A stretch of DNA of 64,000 nucleotides. Source: Croceicoccus marinus. Its GTDB lineage: Bacteria; Pseudomonadota; Alphaproteobacteria; Sphingomonadales; Sphingomonadaceae. Position 1 is the first letter of the stretch. Every line of letters begins with the position of its first letter. This document shows, piece after piece, positions 30,004 to 38,577 of the stretch. The DNA is taken from the NCBI RefSeq assembly GCF_001661675.2, contig NZ_CP019602.1, positions 1,637,501 to 1,701,500 on the forward strand, written 5' to 3'. Made by a program: the position numbers and the translations under genes. Below the pieces are notes generated by a model. It had not been told where the DNA came from, did not search any database, and saw only the letters and a list, made by a program, of their open reading frames with translations.

Positions 30004-31061
30004 CAGTAGCTCTCCACCAGAACGTCGGTGTAGAGTTCGGACGGCTCCGGCTCGGGCGAGCTTTCCGCGAAATCGGCGGCTTCGTTCACTTGCGAACGAA
30101 TGGTCTTTTCAAGCTCTTTCAACTGTTCCTCGTCAACACCGCGCTTCAGCAGTTCGGCCTTCGCAGCCTCGATCGGATCGCGCTTGTCGCGCATCTCCTG
30201 CACTTCCTCACGCGTGCGGTATTTCGCGGGGTCGGACATGGAATGGCCGCGATAGCGATATGTGCTCAGTTCCATCAGGACCGGGCCGCCGCCGCCGCGC
30301 ACATGGTCGAGCGCAATCTCGATCGCGCCGCGCACGGCCAGCACGTCCATGCCATCGACATCCATGCCGGGAATGCGGAACGCGGTGCCGCGGCGGTGAA
30401 ACTCGGTTTCGGCCGAGGACCGCGCTGTGCTGGTGCCCATGGCGTACTGGTTGTTCTCGATCACGAAGATGATCGGAAGCTGCCAAAGCGAGGCCATGTT
30501 GAAGGTTTCGTACACCTGGCCCTGGTTGGCCGCGCCGTCGCCGAAATAGGCAAGACACACGCCGCCATCCTCGCGGTACTTGTGCGCGAACGCCAGGCCC
30601 GCGCCAAGCGGAACCTGCGCGCCGACGATACCGTGGCCGCCATAGAACGCATGTTCGGTACTGAACATGTGCATCGAGCCGCCCTTGCCCTTGGAAATGC
30701 CGGCCTGCCGGCCGGTCAGCTCGGCCATGATGATCTTGGGGTCGATGCCATAGGCCAGCATGTGGCCGTGGTCGCGGTAGCCGGTGATCACGCTGTCCTT
30801 GCCCTCGGCCAGCGCCGATTGCAGGCCGACCGCGACGGCTTCCTGACCGATGTAGAGGTGGCAGAACCCGCCGATCAGGCCAAGGCCATACATCTGGCCG
30901 GCCTTTTCCTCAAACCGGCGGATGAGCAGCATCTGCTCGTACAATGCCATCAGCTCTTCGTCCGACGCCTTGTAGGAGCCAGCCTTGTCATAGGCCTCCT
31001 GCAGGCTGCGGAGCTTGAAGTCGGGATCGTCAGTCGGGGGCGTTACGCTATCGGCTGCCAA
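30003..31061 (-). CDS. pdhA: Pyruvate dehydrogenase E1 alpha subunit
   Basis: A 352-residue thiamine diphosphate enzyme. FGDGAANQG through FVIENN is the diphosphate-binding motif, GGSMHMF and [13 protein letters not shown] precede it, and [11 protein letters not shown] near the C terminus is the phosphorylation-loop equivalent. It forms the decarboxylating heterotetramer with PdhB. The start ATG 31061 has no strong Shine-Dalgarno but matches family length. A promoter and a leader hairpin are upstream (31082-31152). The stop overlaps pdhB, which ensures matched synthesis. The E2 and E3 genes are not in the window. Confidence 0.97.
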
Positions 31062-31081
31062 GTCGGATATCCTCGTCTCGC

Positions 31082-31110
31082 ATCAGGGCTAATGGGGAGG
31101 ATGCCCTGAT
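31082..31110 (-). other. Leader hairpin of pdhA
   Basis: A perfect eight-base inverted repeat, 31082-31089 and 31103-31110, with a 13-base loop, lies in the predicted leader of pdhA, 21 bases before the start codon. Reading with the gene, there is no T run behind it, so it is not a simple terminator. It could stabilise the mRNA or bind a regulator. Confidence 0.5.
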
Positions 31111-31124
31111 TTCGCCGGCACGCT

Positions 31125-31152
31125 ATATTATCACTTGGGCGATGGGTGCAAG
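31125..31152 (-). promoter_or_regulatory. Sigma70-type promoter upstream of pdhA
   Basis: On the minus strand CTTGCA (31152-31147) and TAATAT (31130-31125) are separated by 16 bases. Transcription would begin near 31118 and run through the leader hairpin into pdhA-pdhB. The -35 is imperfect. If real, pdhAB can be expressed independently of ftsB. Confidence 0.45.
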
Positions 31153-31227
31153 CGATTGACCGGCAATTTGAAATGAGCATGACGAGCGGCGACTTGCAGA
31201 AATTGCATGCCGCGCTGCAACATCCGC

Positions 31228-31602
31228 TCAGTCGCGCGGAACCACGATCTCGTCAGGGTGCGCGACATTGAGGTTGTTGCGCAGCAATTCGCCGACCAGG
31301 TCGGGATCGGCATTTTCGGGATCGAGCAGTTCGACCCGGTTGGCGATGCGGTCGCGCTCGGCTCGCAGTTCGGTAAGCTGGGTCTCGCGATGCTGCAGCT
31401 TCTGGCGCGAATCCGCCCATGCGCTGACGCCGGTCGGCCCGACCAGTGCAAGCGCGGCAAAGGCGATGATACCGGCGGCCGCCGCGACCTGTCCCAGCCC
31501 GCGCCGCCGCGCCCGGGGAGGCGCGGCCACACGGCGCCCTCGGCGAACCAGGCTCTGGTCGCCTTTGGGTGCATCGTGGCCTGGATTCTCTCGATCGCTC
31601 AT
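31228..31602 (-). CDS. ftsB: Septum formation initiator FtsB
   Basis: A 124-residue bitopic protein: basic N terminus, one membrane segment in VAAAAGIIAFAALALVG, then a coiled coil (RQKLQHRETQLTELRAERD) and a short C-terminal tail with DPDLVGELLRNNLN. This is the FtsB/DivIC architecture; FtsB forms a complex with FtsL and FtsQ at the division site. ATG 31602 is chosen because the preceding in-frame codons are unlike the family. No clear Shine-Dalgarno is visible. It lies upstream of pdhA, an order seen in sphingomonads. Confidence 0.85.
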   Translation of the reverse strand: MSDRENPGHDAPKGDQSLVRRGRRVAAPPRARRRGLGQVAAAAGIIAFAALALVGPTGVSAWADSRQKLQHRETQLTELRAERDRIANRVELLDPENADPDLVGELLRNNLNVAHPDEIVVPRD

Positions 31603-32001
31603 GAATTGCAGGAGAATCACACAAAGCCACCGGAATCAAGCGGCTTCCGGCGCTTTTGCCGCCAATCGGCGATCAAATGCGGCGAACAGGGCGCGGGGGG
31701 CCGGAATGCCATGTTGCTGACCGCGCGGATCGGCGTTTGCTGACAGTCCTGCTACCCCGAACGCGCGGGATGATCGGCACGCGATTCAAAGTCGAAGCCG
31801 GCCTGCCTGAAGATTCGCAGGGCCATCCCCGCACGGCCACCGGATCCGCGCCAGACAGCTCCGAATTGGCCGCCCTACCCCGCATGATCGCGAAATCCCC
31901 GACTTCCGCAGCGCCCCCTTTGCGACAGATACGAAGCATGATACCGCTACCATCGAACGGATGATGACGCCGGAAGAACCGGGTCGTGATGGGGGTCAGG
32001 G
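31603..32001 (+). other. Non-coding gap between ftsB and the sugar-oxidation operon
   Basis: These 399 bases lie between two diverging transcription units and must hold both promoters. No reading frame shows family motifs. The stretch before 32002 ends in GGGGTCAGGG, a likely ribosome-binding site for the oxidoreductase gene. I see no clear operator or repeat. Confidence 0.5.
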
Positions 32002-33120
32002 ATGATGAAGGCAAATCGGCGGGATGTTGTGATGGGAATGGGCGCGGGCTTTGCCGCCGCCTATAGCCTTGGATCTGCAGGTAAACTGTCGGCCGCGCAG
32101 CCGCGGCGCAAGCTGGGCTATGCGATCGTGGGGCTCGGCTCCTATGCCACCAACCAGATCATGCCGCGGATCGGCGGCTGCGAACACGCCAAACTGACCG
32201 CACTGGTCAGCGGGACGCCGGAAAAACTAGCCCGCTATGGCGCCGAATACGGCATCCCCAGCACGCATCACTATAATTACGCCAACTTCGATTCCATCCG
32301 CGACAATCCGGACATCGACATCGTCTATGTCGTGCTGCCCAATTCCATGCACGCCGAATATACGATCCGCGCGGCGCAGGCGGGCAAGCATGTCATGTGC
32401 GAAAAGCCGATGGCAATCAGCTCGGCGGAGTGCGAGGCGATGATCGCCGCCTGCCGCAAGGCGGGCACCAGGCTGATGATAGGTTACCGATCGCAGTTCG
32501 AACCGCACAATCTGTATGCGATGGCGCTGGCGCAACGCGGCGACCTTGGACCGACGCAGATCATCACTTCGGAACATGGCTTCTATGCGCAGCCGAACCA
32601 GTGGCGGCTGGAACGTCCGTTGTCGGGCGGCGGATCGCTGATGGATATCGGGATCTACAGCCTTCAGGCCGCGCGCTATCTGGCGGGTGAGGAGCCGACC
32701 GAGGTCATGGCCATGGAAACCACCGACCGCAGCGACCCCCGATTCGCCACGGTCGAGGACCGGATCGATTTCCAGCTTCGCTTCCCCTCGGGCGTGATGG
32801 CAAGCTGCGTCAGTTCCTATTCGTCGAACCACAACAACTATCGCTTCCACGGCAGGGACGGTTTCCTGCGGGCCGAACCCGCCACTTCGTATGACGGACA
32901 CCAGTTCTGGGTGCATCGCGATGGAGAGACTCGGGAAGTCGTCCTGCCACCGCCTCCCAAGAACCAGTTCGCGGCGCAGCTTGACCATCTGCCCGAAGCG
33001 ATCTTCGCCGGGGTCGAGCCGCGCGCATCAGGCGAAGAAGGCCTGCGCGACATGCGGATCATCGAGGCGATCTACCAGTCCGCGCGCGAGGGCCGCGCCA
33101 TCCGGCTCGCGGGATCGTGA
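32002..33120 (+). CDS. Tat-exported glucose-fructose oxidoreductase-like enzyme (Gfo/Idh/MocA)
   Basis: A 372-residue enzyme. The leader has NRRDVVMG, a twin-arginine motif, then a hydrophobic stretch. The Rossmann fold begins with YAIVGLGSYATNQIMP, close to Zymomonas glucose-fructose oxidoreductase. Catalytic CEKPM follows near residue 134, then GGGSLMDIGIY and a QFAAQLDHL block near the C terminus. Zymomonas GFOR holds NADP(H) tightly and oxidises glucose to gluconolactone while reducing a sugar. It overlaps the GH3 gene start as TGATG. The true substrate may be a different aldose. Confidence 0.85.
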   Translation: MMKANRRDVVMGMGAGFAAAYSLGSAGKLSAAQPRRKLGYAIVGLGSYATNQIMPRIGGCEHAKLTALVSGTPEKLARYGAEYGIPSTHHYNYANFDSIRDNPDIDIVYVVLPNSMHAEYTIRAAQAGKHVMCEKPMAISSAECEAMIAACRKAGTRLMIGYRSQFEPHNLYAMALAQRGDLGPTQIITSEHGFYAQPNQWRLERPLSGGGSLMDIGIYSLQAARYLAGEEPTEVMAMETTDRSDPRFATVEDRIDFQLRFPSGVMASCVSSYSSNHNNYRFHGRDGFLRAEPATSYDGHQFWVHRDGETREVVLPPPPKNQFAAQLDHLPEAIFAGVEPRASGEEGLRDMRIIEAIYQSAREGRAIRLAGS

Positions 33121-35414
33121 TGGTCAATCGTCGCAGCGTGCTGGTCGCCGGCACGCTTCTTGCCGCCAGCGCCCGCTTTCCCGCGCTTGCCGCTGCCCCC
33201 TCGCACCAGCTGACCGCCGCGCAGGAAAGCCGCATCGCCGCGCTGGTCGCCGCCATGACGCTGGACGAGAAGCTGGGGCAGATGACCCAGATCGCGGGGG
33301 GACGTCAGATCGCGCTGAACTCGCGGCTGGACGCCGCCGCGCTGGACCGCGTGCGCGCGGGCCGGGTCGGATCGTTCCTGCATGTCGCGGGGGCAGAGCC
33401 GCTATTGGCGCTGCAGCGCGTTGCGGTAGAGGAATCGCGGCTGGGCATTCCGCTGCTGTTCGCGATGGATGTCGTGCATGGCTATCGCACCATCTTCCCC
33501 GTTCCGCTGGCCATGGCGGCCAGCTTCGATCCCGATGTCGCACGTCAGGCATCGCGGGTCGCGGCGGTCGAATCGTCGGTCAGCGGGCTTCACTGGACCT
33601 TTGCGCCGATGATCGACATCGCGCGCGATGCCCGCTGGGGCCGCGTGGTCGAAGGGGCGGGCGAAGATCCTTATCTGGGTGCCCGCATCGCGGTCGCCCA
33701 GATCGAGGGGTTCCAGACAGCCGATCTCGACAACCCCGATGCGATGCTCGCCTGTGCCAAACATATTGGCGCCTATGGCGCGGCGATCGGGGGCCGCGAT
33801 TATGACAGCGCCGAGCTGTCCGAACGCACCTTGCGGGAAACCTATCTCGCGCCGTTCCACGCTGCGTCCAATGCGGGCGTCGGCACGATGATGACCGCGT
33901 TCAACGATCTTGCAGGCGTGCCGACGACCGGCAATGCCGATCTGGTGCGCGGCATATTGCGCCAGGAGTGGGGCTATCAGGGGCTGGTGGTCAGCGACTG
34001 GAACGCGATAAAGGAATTGATGGCGCATGGCGCGGCGGCCACCCCTGCCGAAGCGGCCGCGCTGGCGCTGCGGGCCAGCGTCGACATGGACATGACCAGC
34101 GACACCTATGCCGATCATCTCGGCACGGCGGTGGCGGCGGATCCCACGCTGCTGCCGCTGGTGGACGAGGCGGTGGGCCGCATCCTTGCCGCCAAGGCGC
34201 GGCTTGGCCTGTTCGACGATCCCTTCCGTTTCGGCGATGCTGCGCGGCAACGGGTGGTGCTGGGATCGGCGGAGCACCGTGCGGCAGCGCGCCGCGCGGC
34301 GCAGCGCTCGATCGTGCTGCTGCGGAACGAGGGTGAGGTGCTGCCGATAGCAGCGGGTCGCAGGATCGCGCTGATCGGTGCGCTGGCGGACGATGCCTCA
34401 AGCACGCTGGGATCGTGGCGCGCCCGCGGCAGGGCCGAGGAATCGGTAACGCTGCGGCAGGCTTTGGGCGAAGCCGGGAACGTCGATTACGTACCGGGCG
34501 CCGAACCGCGCAGCGACGACACCAGCGGCATCGCTGACGCCGTGGCCGCTGCCAATCGGGCCGATGTGGTGGTCGTCGCGCTGGGCGAGGATTACGATTA
34601 TTCCGGCGAAGCGCGCAGCCGGTCGGACATCACCCTGCCCGGCGCCCAGACCGCCCTGATCGAAGCGCTGCGCGCGACCGGCAAGCCTGTCGTCGCCGTG
34701 CTCATGAACGGCCGCCCGCTGGCGCTTGAAGACGCGCTGGCGGACATTCCGGCCGTGGTCGAGACCTGGTTCCTGGGCAATGAAAGCGGGCATGCCATCG
34801 CCGACGTGCTGCTGGGCCGCATATCTCCCGCAGGGCGGCTGCCGATGGGCATTCCGCGGCGCAGCGGGCAGATGCCGATGTTCTATGCGCATCCCCCGAC
34901 GGGAAGGCCCGCGGACCCCGACCTGGCGGTGGACAGCGCGCGCTACCGCGACGTGGACATTGGCCCGCTGTTCCCGTTCGGCCATGGACTGAGCTATGGC
35001 CGCTTCGCCTATTCCGGGCTTCAGGTCGCGGCTCAGGACGCGGGCGAGGCGGCCCGCTATACCGTCGCACTGAACGTCAGGAACACCGGCACGGTCGCGG
35101 CGGACGAGGTGGTGCAGCTTTACGTCCGCGCGCCGGTTGCGGGACTTGCCCGTCCGGTGAAGGAGCTGCGCGGCTTTGCCCGCGTGCCGCTGGCTCCCGG
35201 CCAGTCGCGGCGCGTTACCTTCATGCTGGGCAGCGACCAGTTCGCCCATTGGGACGATGGCTGGAAGGTCGCCGCGGGCGATGTCGACATCATGGTCGGA
35301 TCGTCGTCCGAAGATATTCGTCAGACCGCCGTGCTGACCGTGCCCCGGTCCTATCCGCTGGCCGATGGCGCAATGGCGGGGGCCGCGCTTCCCACCGATG
35401 TCACCATTGGATGA
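33120..35414 (+). CDS. bglX: Exported GH3 family beta-glucosidase (BglX-like)
   Basis: A 764-residue glycoside hydrolase. The leader carries NRRSVLVAG, a twin-arginine pattern, before the cleavage region near LAAAPS. The family 3 barrel shows LDEKLGQMTQI, LLFAMDVVHGYRTIFP, and the nucleophile Asp293 in VVSDWNA. The second domain and a C-terminal fibronectin III-like domain (RPVKELRGFARVPL) follow. Periplasmic BglX releases glucose from beta-glucosides. ATG 33120 overlaps the previous stop; GTG 33117 is an alternative. Confidence 0.92.
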   Translation: MVNRRSVLVAGTLLAASARFPALAAAPSHQLTAAQESRIAALVAAMTLDEKLGQMTQIAGGRQIALNSRLDAAALDRVRAGRVGSFLHVAGAEPLLALQRVAVEESRLGIPLLFAMDVVHGYRTIFPVPLAMAASFDPDVARQASRVAAVESSVSGLHWTFAPMIDIARDARWGRVVEGAGEDPYLGARIAVAQIEGFQTADLDNPDAMLACAKHIGAYGAAIGGRDYDSAELSERTLRETYLAPFHAASNAGVGTMMTAFNDLAGVPTTGNADLVRGILRQEWGYQGLVVSDWNAIKELMAHGAAATPAEAAALALRASVDMDMTSDTYADHLGTAVAADPTLLPLVDEAVGRILAAKARLGLFDDPFRFGDAARQRVVLGSAEHRAAARRAAQRSIVLLRNEGEVLPIAAGRRIALIGALADDASSTLGSWRARGRAEESVTLRQALGEAGNVDYVPGAEPRSDDTSGIADAVAAANRADVVVVALGEDYDYSGEARSRSDITLPGAQTALIEALRATGKPVVAVLMNGRPLALEDALADIPAVVETWFLGNESGHAIADVLLGRISPAGRLPMGIPRRSGQMPMFYAHPPTGRPADPDLAVDSARYRDVDIGPLFPFGHGLSYGRFAYSGLQVAAQDAGEAARYTVALNVRNTGTVAADEVVQLYVRAPVAGLARPVKELRGFARVPLAPGQSRRVTFMLGSDQFAHWDDGWKVAAGDVDIMVGSSSEDIRQTAVLTVPRSYPLADGAMAGAALPTDVTIG

Positions 35415-36768
35415 TCCGGTGATAAGCGCGGGCACCGGCCCGGTCCTGCTGATCGTCGCGCTCAGCATCGCGGCGCTTATCGCGATGGTGCTGCGGCTCA
35501 AGGTGCCGGCGTTCATCGCGCTACTGGTGGTCGCGCTGGGCACCGGCCTGGCGCTGGGCGGCAATCCCGCCGACGTGATCGAGGCGGTTCGTACCGGCAC
35601 CGGACAGGCGCTGGGCTTCGTGGCGGTGGTGATCGGCCTAGGCGCGATGCTAGGCGGAATGCTGGAAGCCAGCGGAGGCGTCGCGGCACTGGCGCACCGG
35701 CTGCTGTCCGCCTTTGGCGAGAAGCGCGCGACGTGGGCGTTGACGGCGATCGGCATCATCGTCGGCATTCCGCTGTTCTTCGACGTGGCGTTCATCGTGC
35801 TGGCCCCGCTGGTCACCACGCTTTCGCTGCGGGCGGGACGGCGCGTGACCTATTTCGCGCTGCCGCTGCTGGCGGCGCTGCTGGTGATGCATGCGCTGCT
35901 GCCGCCCCACCCCGGCCCCGTCGCCGTGGCCGAGCTGATCGGCACCGATTACGGACTGCTGGCGATGTACGGGCTTGCCTGCGGCATTCCGGCGGCGATC
36001 GTCGCGGGTCCGATCTTCGCCCGGCTGGCGCATGGCGCGCCGGGCTTCGGCGACCAGTCGCCGCCCCCGCAATTCGACGAGGATTCGCCCAAGATCTGCC
36101 AGATCGGTTTCGGCATGGCGCTGGCGGGCATGCTGGTGCCGCTGGCGCTGATCATGCTGGCGGCCATGGCGGACTGGCTGATGGATGACGGCCCGCTGAA
36201 ACAGGCGGTCACGTTCATCGGTCATCCTTTCACCGCGCTGATCATTGCCTGCGCGCTGGTCGGCACGTGGCTACGGCTGGTGGCGGGGGCGCCGCTGGCG
36301 ACGATTTCCGACGTGATGACGCGGGCGCTGGCCCCGGCGGGGCTGATGGTGCTCGTCGTCGGTGCGGGCGCTGCTTACAAGGAGGTGCTGATCCAGTCCG
36401 GCGCGGGCGACCGGATAACCGAGGTCGTCGCATCGGCAGATCTGTCGCCGCTGGTGTTCGCCTTCCTGCTGTCCGCCTTCGTCCGCGTGGCGCAGGGATC
36501 GGCGACGGTGGCGATGGTGACAGCCGCAGGTCTGGCCGCGCCCCTGATCGCCGCCGCAGGCCTGTCTCCCGGCCAGATCGCGCTGGTAACCGTCGCCATC
36601 GGCGCGGGCGCGTCGGTGGCCAGCCACGTCAACGATACCGGCTTCTGGCTGGTGAAGCAGTTCCTAGGCCTTTCAGAGGCGCAGACATTCCGGAGTTGGA
36701 CCCTATGCTCGACAATCGCAGGCATCACCATGTTCGCCGTGGCGGCGATGCTGTGGCCATTCGCGTGA
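35398..36768 (+). CDS. Gluconate permease, GntP family
   Basis: A 456-residue transporter with about 12-14 hydrophobic segments. VVIGLGAMLGGMLEASGG, the IPLFFDVAFI segment, LPPHPGPVAVAEL, and SVASHVNDTGFW near the C terminus are typical of GntP proton symporters for gluconate. The start ATG 35398 overlaps the end of the GH3 gene by 17 bases; an in-frame GTG at 35419 also exists. Its position between the glucosidase and the lactonase gene fits gluconate uptake. Confidence 0.9.
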   Translation: MSPLDDPVISAGTGPVLLIVALSIAALIAMVLRLKVPAFIALLVVALGTGLALGGNPADVIEAVRTGTGQALGFVAVVIGLGAMLGGMLEASGGVAALAHRLLSAFGEKRATWALTAIGIIVGIPLFFDVAFIVLAPLVTTLSLRAGRRVTYFALPLLAALLVMHALLPPHPGPVAVAELIGTDYGLLAMYGLACGIPAAIVAGPIFARLAHGAPGFGDQSPPPQFDEDSPKICQIGFGMALAGMLVPLALIMLAAMADWLMDDGPLKQAVTFIGHPFTALIIACALVGTWLRLVAGAPLATISDVMTRALAPAGLMVLVVGAGAAYKEVLIQSGAGDRITEVVASADLSPLVFAFLLSAFVRVAQGSATVAMVTAAGLAAPLIAAAGLSPGQIALVTVAIGAGASVASHVNDTGFWLVKQFLGLSEAQTFRSWTLCSTIAGITMFAVAAMLWPFA

Positions 36769-37811
36769 CCCCGCCGGTGGCGGCGACGAGGCGCGCGTTG
36801 CTGGCCGGAATGGCGGCACTGCCCCTGGCGGCCTGCGCCTCGCGCATGGCGGGCCCGTCGAGTTCCGCTGCGCAATACGTCGGCAGCGTGATCCAGTACG
36901 ATCCCGCGCTGTCCCGAATCATCGATCCATCGGTCCGGCCCGAAGTGCTGGCGACGGGCTATAGCTGGGCCGAGGGTCCGGTCTGGGTGCCCGCCGGCTA
37001 TCTGCTGTTCAACGATCCCAGCAATAACGTGATGTACCGCTATGTGCCCGGCGGCGAGGTGGAGGAGTTCCGCCGACCGTCCGGACTTGCCGGGACCGTC
37101 CCGCCCGAAATCCGCGAGGCCGGCGCGAATGGCATGGCGATCGATCCCGCCGGCCGCCTGGTCTTTGCCGACAGCGGCACCCGCGCCATCGCCGCGCTGG
37201 ATCTGGACACCATGCGCAGGACGGAGCTGGTGGAAACATATCAGGGCAAGCGCTTCAACAGCCCCAACGACCTTACCATCACGCGCGGCGGCAGGATCTA
37301 TTTCACCGATCCGCCCTATGGCTTTGCCGACGCGGACAATTCGCCGCTGCGCGAGGTGAACCAGAACGGCCTGTACCTGCACGATACCGACGGCAGCCTC
37401 TATCTGCTCGACCAGCACCGCCGCCCCAATGGCGTGGCGCTGTCGCCGGACGAGCGCACGCTCTATCTCGCGCTGTCGGACGAGCAGCGGCCCGCCGTGC
37501 TGGCGTATACCCTTGGGGACAATGGCCGCCCGGTAGGGCCGCCGCGCGTATTCCACGACATGCAGGCGCAGTTCGACGCCGGCCTGCCCGGCCTGCCCGA
37601 CGGGCTGAAGGTCGACAAGACGGGCCACGTCTTCGCCACCGGCCCCGGCGGCGTCCATATATTGTCGCCCACCGGACAGCTGCTGGGCATGATCAGCACC
37701 GGCACGGCCGTGGCGAACTGCGTCATCGGGCGGGGCGATACCGGCGGCGCGGCGCTCTACATGACCGCGCACACCATGCTGGCGCGCGTTCCCTTGCGGA
37801 TCGAGTTGTAA
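36765..37811 (+). CDS. SMP-30/gluconolactonase-like lipoprotein
   Basis: A 348-residue protein. The leader has ATRRALLAG and a lipobox LAAC, so it looks twin-arginine exported and lipid anchored. The body is a six-bladed propeller of the SMP-30/gluconolactonase type: GYSWAEGPVW with the metal-binding Glu, FNSPNDLTI, YFTDPPYGF, and RPNGVALSPD supplying further ligands. It should open gluconolactone to gluconate. GTG 36765 overlaps the permease stop as GTGA. Homology with lactonases of other substrates is possible. Confidence 0.85.
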   Translation: MTPPVAATRRALLAGMAALPLAACASRMAGPSSSAAQYVGSVIQYDPALSRIIDPSVRPEVLATGYSWAEGPVWVPAGYLLFNDPSNNVMYRYVPGGEVEEFRRPSGLAGTVPPEIREAGANGMAIDPAGRLVFADSGTRAIAALDLDTMRRTELVETYQGKRFNSPNDLTITRGGRIYFTDPPYGFADADNSPLREVNQNGLYLHDTDGSLYLLDQHRRPNGVALSPDERTLYLALSDEQRPAVLAYTLGDNGRPVGPPRVFHDMQAQFDAGLPGLPDGLKVDKTGHVFATGPGGVHILSPTGQLLGMISTGTAVANCVIGRGDTGGAALYMTAHTMLARVPLRIEL

Positions 37812-37901
37812 GGGCACGCTGGCGCGCATCGTTCGCCGCGATCCCTGCGGCGATGATGCCAGCGCATCGGTCGCGCATTGGCTTCGCGGCCATGTGCTGG
37901 C

Positions 37902-38351
37902 ATGACAGCATGGATGAGCAGCGATCCCTTTGACTTGAACCGCTTCGTGGATGCCCAGCAGGGATGCTACGCGCAGGCCCTGTCCGAAATCCGTGCCGGC
38001 GCGAAGCGCTCGCACTGGATGTGGTTCGTCTTTCCGCAGATCGCGGGCCTTGGATCGAGCATGATGGCGCAGCGCTATGCAATCGGTTCGCTGGCAGAGG
38101 CCGAGGCCTATCTGCGGCACCCGACGCTGGGGCCGCGCTATGAAGAGTGCGTGGCTGCGCTGCAGACCCTGAAAGACACCAATGCCGAGCGGGTCTTCGG
38201 CGGCATCGATGCGATGAAGCTAAGATCATCGCTGACATTGTTCAGCCATGCCGAGGACAAGCCGATCTGCGAAGCAGCCCTCCGCCGCTGGTTCGGCGGC
38301 CCGGACGACCGAACCGCCGAAATCCTGAGGCAGCAGTCCTCACCGCTATGA
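37902..38351 (+). CDS. DUF1810 family protein
   Basis: A 149-residue cytoplasmic protein. DPFDLNRFVDAQQ and KRSHWMWFVFPQIAGLG match DUF1810, and the central AMKLRSSLTLF with LRRWFGG near the end agree. The biochemical role of the family is not established. ATG 37902 is the first Met; ATG 37914 gives a start closer to family length. Neither has a good Shine-Dalgarno. It is 90 bases after the lactonase gene and could be read through. Confidence 0.85.
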   Translation: MTAWMSSDPFDLNRFVDAQQGCYAQALSEIRAGAKRSHWMWFVFPQIAGLGSSMMAQRYAIGSLAEAEAYLRHPTLGPRYEECVAALQTLKDTNAERVFGGIDAMKLRSSLTLFSHAEDKPICEAALRRWFGGPDDRTAEILRQQSSPL

Positions 38352-38577
38352 ACGGTCGGCCGGTGGTGTTTCATGGGTTCGCGCCGGATGGCGATCGACC
38401 TGGCGCACCGATATTGTCCTCATCTTCGGCTTTGCGGCCGCTTGATGTCGGATCGGCTGCAAAGTAACGTATTCGCTGGGGCATGTTTCTTTCTTCGCCA
38501 GCCGATGATTTTCCCTGCTTCGGCGCCTGCTTCGTTCCAGGATGAAGACCGGGCCGCGTCTTTACTGAGGAATATCC

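Noticed and set aside
31656..32014. Short open frames on both strands in the gap after ftsB
   Set aside because: No ribosome-binding site, no motif, and composition unlike neighbouring genes.
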